Source: Lachnospiraceae bacterium (lineage in GTDB: Bacteria; Bacillota; Clostridia; Lachnospirales; Lachnospiraceae). From it: a stretch of 8,319 nt of DNA. A model generated the notes under the pieces. It made no database searches, was not told the origin of the DNA, and saw nothing but the letters and a program-made list of their open reading frames with translations. Made by a program: the position numbers and the translations under genes. The stretch covers positions 1 through 8,319 of the forward strand of contig CAAGRP010000022.1 in assembly GCA_900772685.1 (NCBI GenBank), written 5' to 3'. The number at the start of each line of letters is the position of its first letter. Position 1 is the first letter of the stretch. This document shows, piece by piece, positions 6,957-8,319 of the stretch.

Positions 6957-7997
6957 ATGGCAGTAAACGAAGAACAGAAAAGAGCAGCCCTTGCGGCTGC
7001 ACTGGGACAGATAGAAAAGCAGTTCGGAAAGGGTGCGGTAATGCGTCTTGGCGAGGAGAACCATATGAATATAGAGGCTATCCCTACAGGATCGCTCAGT
7101 CTTGATATGGCGCTTGGAGTAGGCGGTGTTCCTAAGGGCAGGATAATAGAGATATACGGACCCGAGTCATCAGGAAAGACAACTCTTGCGCTCCACATAG
7201 TGGCAGAAGCACAGAAACAGGGCGGTATAGCTGGCTTTATCGATGCCGAGCATGCATTGGATCCTGTGTATGCAAAAAATATAGGTGTAAATATAGACGA
7301 CCTCTATATTTCACAGCCGGACAACGGAGAGCAGGCGCTTGAGATCACTGAGACTATGGTGCGCTCGGGAGCTGTGGACATAATCATCGTAGACTCTGTT
7401 GCGGCACTTGTACCGAAGACGGAGATAGAAGGTGATATCGGCGACTCACATGTGGGTCTTCAGGCCAGGATGATGTCACAGGCATGCCGTAAGCTTACGT
7501 CTGCGATCAGCAAGACGAATTGTATCGTTATATTCATAAATCAGCTTCGTGACAAGATAGGAAACTTCTACGGACCGTCTGAGACTACTACAGGCGGAAG
7601 AGCCCTTAAGTTCTACGCATCCGTAAGACTTGATGTCAGAAGGATAGAGCAGATAAAGCAGGGCGGAGAAGCAGTCGGAAACAGAGTCAAGGTCAAGGTA
7701 GTTAAAAACAAGGTGGCACCTCCATTCAAGGATGCCGAGTTTGACATAATGTTCGGAGAGGGAATCTCAAGAGCGGGAGATATACTTGATCTCGCTGTAA
7801 AACATAATATTATCCAGAAGAGCGGAGCATGGTTCTCATATAATGATCAGAAGATAGGACAGGGAAGGGAAAACGCGAAGAAGTATCTTTCCGATAATCC
7901 GGATGTCATGGATGAGGTAAGCGATAAGGTAAGAGCCCTTGCGGATGTAAGAAATAACGGAGCCGATGCCGATGAGGCTAAAGAGGCTGAAGAGTGA
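6957..7997 (+). CDS. recA: Recombinase RecA
   Basis: RecA forms ATP-dependent filaments on single-stranded DNA, catalyses strand exchange and, as a co-protease, triggers LexA cleavage. The 346-residue protein has the usual length: Walker A GPESSGKT (68-75), DAEHALD with catalytic Glu98, Walker B IIIVDS with Asp146, EGDIGDSHVGLQARMMSQA for loop L1 and its flank (158-176), NQLRDKIG (195-202), loop L2 and TTTGGRALKFYASVRLD (210-226), then a C-terminal domain ending in an acidic tail. No intein interrupts it. The start is ATG 6957 because GGAGG (6947-6951) lies 5 bases upstream and MAVNEEQKRAALAAAL is the normal N-terminus; upstream in-frame TTG 6936 and ATG 6945 precede or overlap this site. The L2 segment reads GNFYGPSETT where most RecA proteins have GVMFGNPETT. 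recX follows immediately, the common arrangement. Confidence 0.98.
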   Translation: MAVNEEQKRAALAAALGQIEKQFGKGAVMRLGEENHMNIEAIPTGSLSLDMALGVGGVPKGRIIEIYGPESSGKTTLALHIVAEAQKQGGIAGFIDAEHALDPVYAKNIGVNIDDLYISQPDNGEQALEITETMVRSGAVDIIIVDSVAALVPKTEIEGDIGDSHVGLQARMMSQACRKLTSAISKTNCIVIFINQLRDKIGNFYGPSETTTGGRALKFYASVRLDVRRIEQIKQGGEAVGNRVKVKVVKNKVAPPFKDAEFDIMFGEGISRAGDILDLAVKHNIIQKSGAWFSYNDQKIGQGRENAKKYLSDNPDVMDEVSDKVRALADVRNNGADADEAKEAEE

Positions 7998-8002
7998 ATA
8001 AT

Positions 8003-8319
8003 ATGAGCACAAGGTCTCAAAAATCCGCTGTTGAAAAAGCAATGGACCTCCTTCTATTCAAGGCCAGAAGCGAGTATGAGCTTCGCAGTAAGCTGAAGGA
8101 AAAGGAATACCCGGATGAGGAGATCGATGAAGCCGTCAAATATGTAAGTTCCTTCGGATATCTCAATGATCGCAAGTATGCCGAGCAGTTTGTTTTGTCG
8201 AACAGTTCAAAGAAGAGCATTTCATCTATAAGATATGAGCTTAAGCAGAAGCACATAGATGATGAGATCATAGAGAAAGTTCTTTTGGATGTTGAAACAG
8301 ATGAAGAGGATATTGTCTA
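8003..8319 (+). CDS. recX: Regulatory protein RecX, N-terminal part (3' truncated by window edge)
   Basis: RecX binds RecA filaments and limits RecA activity. The 105 codons present show the three-helix repeat pattern of the family: the first with AMDLLLFKARSEYELRSKL and a following PDEEIDEAVKYV helix, then the typical GYLNDRKYAEQFV, then the start of the next repeat, ISSIRYELKQKHIDDEIIEKVL. The frame is open to the edge; a full protein would be about 150-220 residues. The ATG at 8003 is 5 bases after the recA stop. An in-frame GTG at 7994 overlapping that stop is a real alternative, since AGAGG at 7982-7986 is 7 bases before it but 16 before the ATG. Either way recX should be cotranslated with recA. 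Confidence 0.93.
   Translation, partial: MSTRSQKSAVEKAMDLLLFKARSEYELRSKLKEKEYPDEEIDEAVKYVSSFGYLNDRKYAEQFVLSNSSKKSISSIRYELKQKHIDDEIIEKVLLDVETDEEDIV

Noticed and set aside
1..8319. CRISPR array, insertion sequence, tRNA or rRNA, defence island or other new system
   Set aside because: No direct repeat array, transposase, cloverleaf or unfamiliar gene was seen; nearly every base is accounted for by recognised housekeeping genes.

Overview
The window reads as an ordinary, densely packed chromosomal segment of a Gram-positive anaerobe of the Clostridia, most likely a Lachnospiraceae relative (Butyrivibrio, Roseburia or Lachnospira type). This rests on AddA-type rather than RecBCD-type recombination machinery, moderately AT-rich DNA with heavy use of AGA and ATA codons, GGAGG-type ribosome binding sites, and the character of each protein. 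The family is my inference from remembered homologues, not from a search.

Layout, all genes on the + strand: the C-terminal half of addA (helicase-nuclease, about 67-1674), a class I/II PLP-dependent aminotransferase (1711-2889), trpS (2904-3917), a Mur ligase of the lysine-type MurE group (3914-5416), glgA glycogen synthase (5422-6867), recA (6957-7997) and the start of recX (8003 to the window edge). The first five genes are separated by 36 bases or fewer, or overlap by 4 bases, with no terminator or promoter visible between them, so they look like one transcript. An 89-base gap before recA carries a good sigma-A type promoter, and recA-recX looks like a second unit. There is no stretch over 300 bases without a gene.

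The roles are housekeeping: double-strand break processing (AddA) and strand exchange with its modulator (RecA, RecX) flank genes for amino acid metabolism, tRNA charging, peptidoglycan precursor synthesis and glycogen synthesis. I see no defence system, mobile element, CRISPR array, RNA gene or evidence of a new system.

Two points deserve attention. First, bases 1 to about 66 do not belong to addA: read on the - strand they encode the conserved substrate-binding segment of a family 3 glycoside hydrolase (beta-N-acetylhexosaminidase), joined abruptly to addA coding sequence. This points to a chimeric contig end or a real rearrangement. Second, the MurE has a DDPAN motif in place of the DNPR motif of meso-diaminopimelate-adding enzymes and closely resembles the streptococcal L-lysine-adding MurE, which is unexpected if the host has a diaminopimelate wall.
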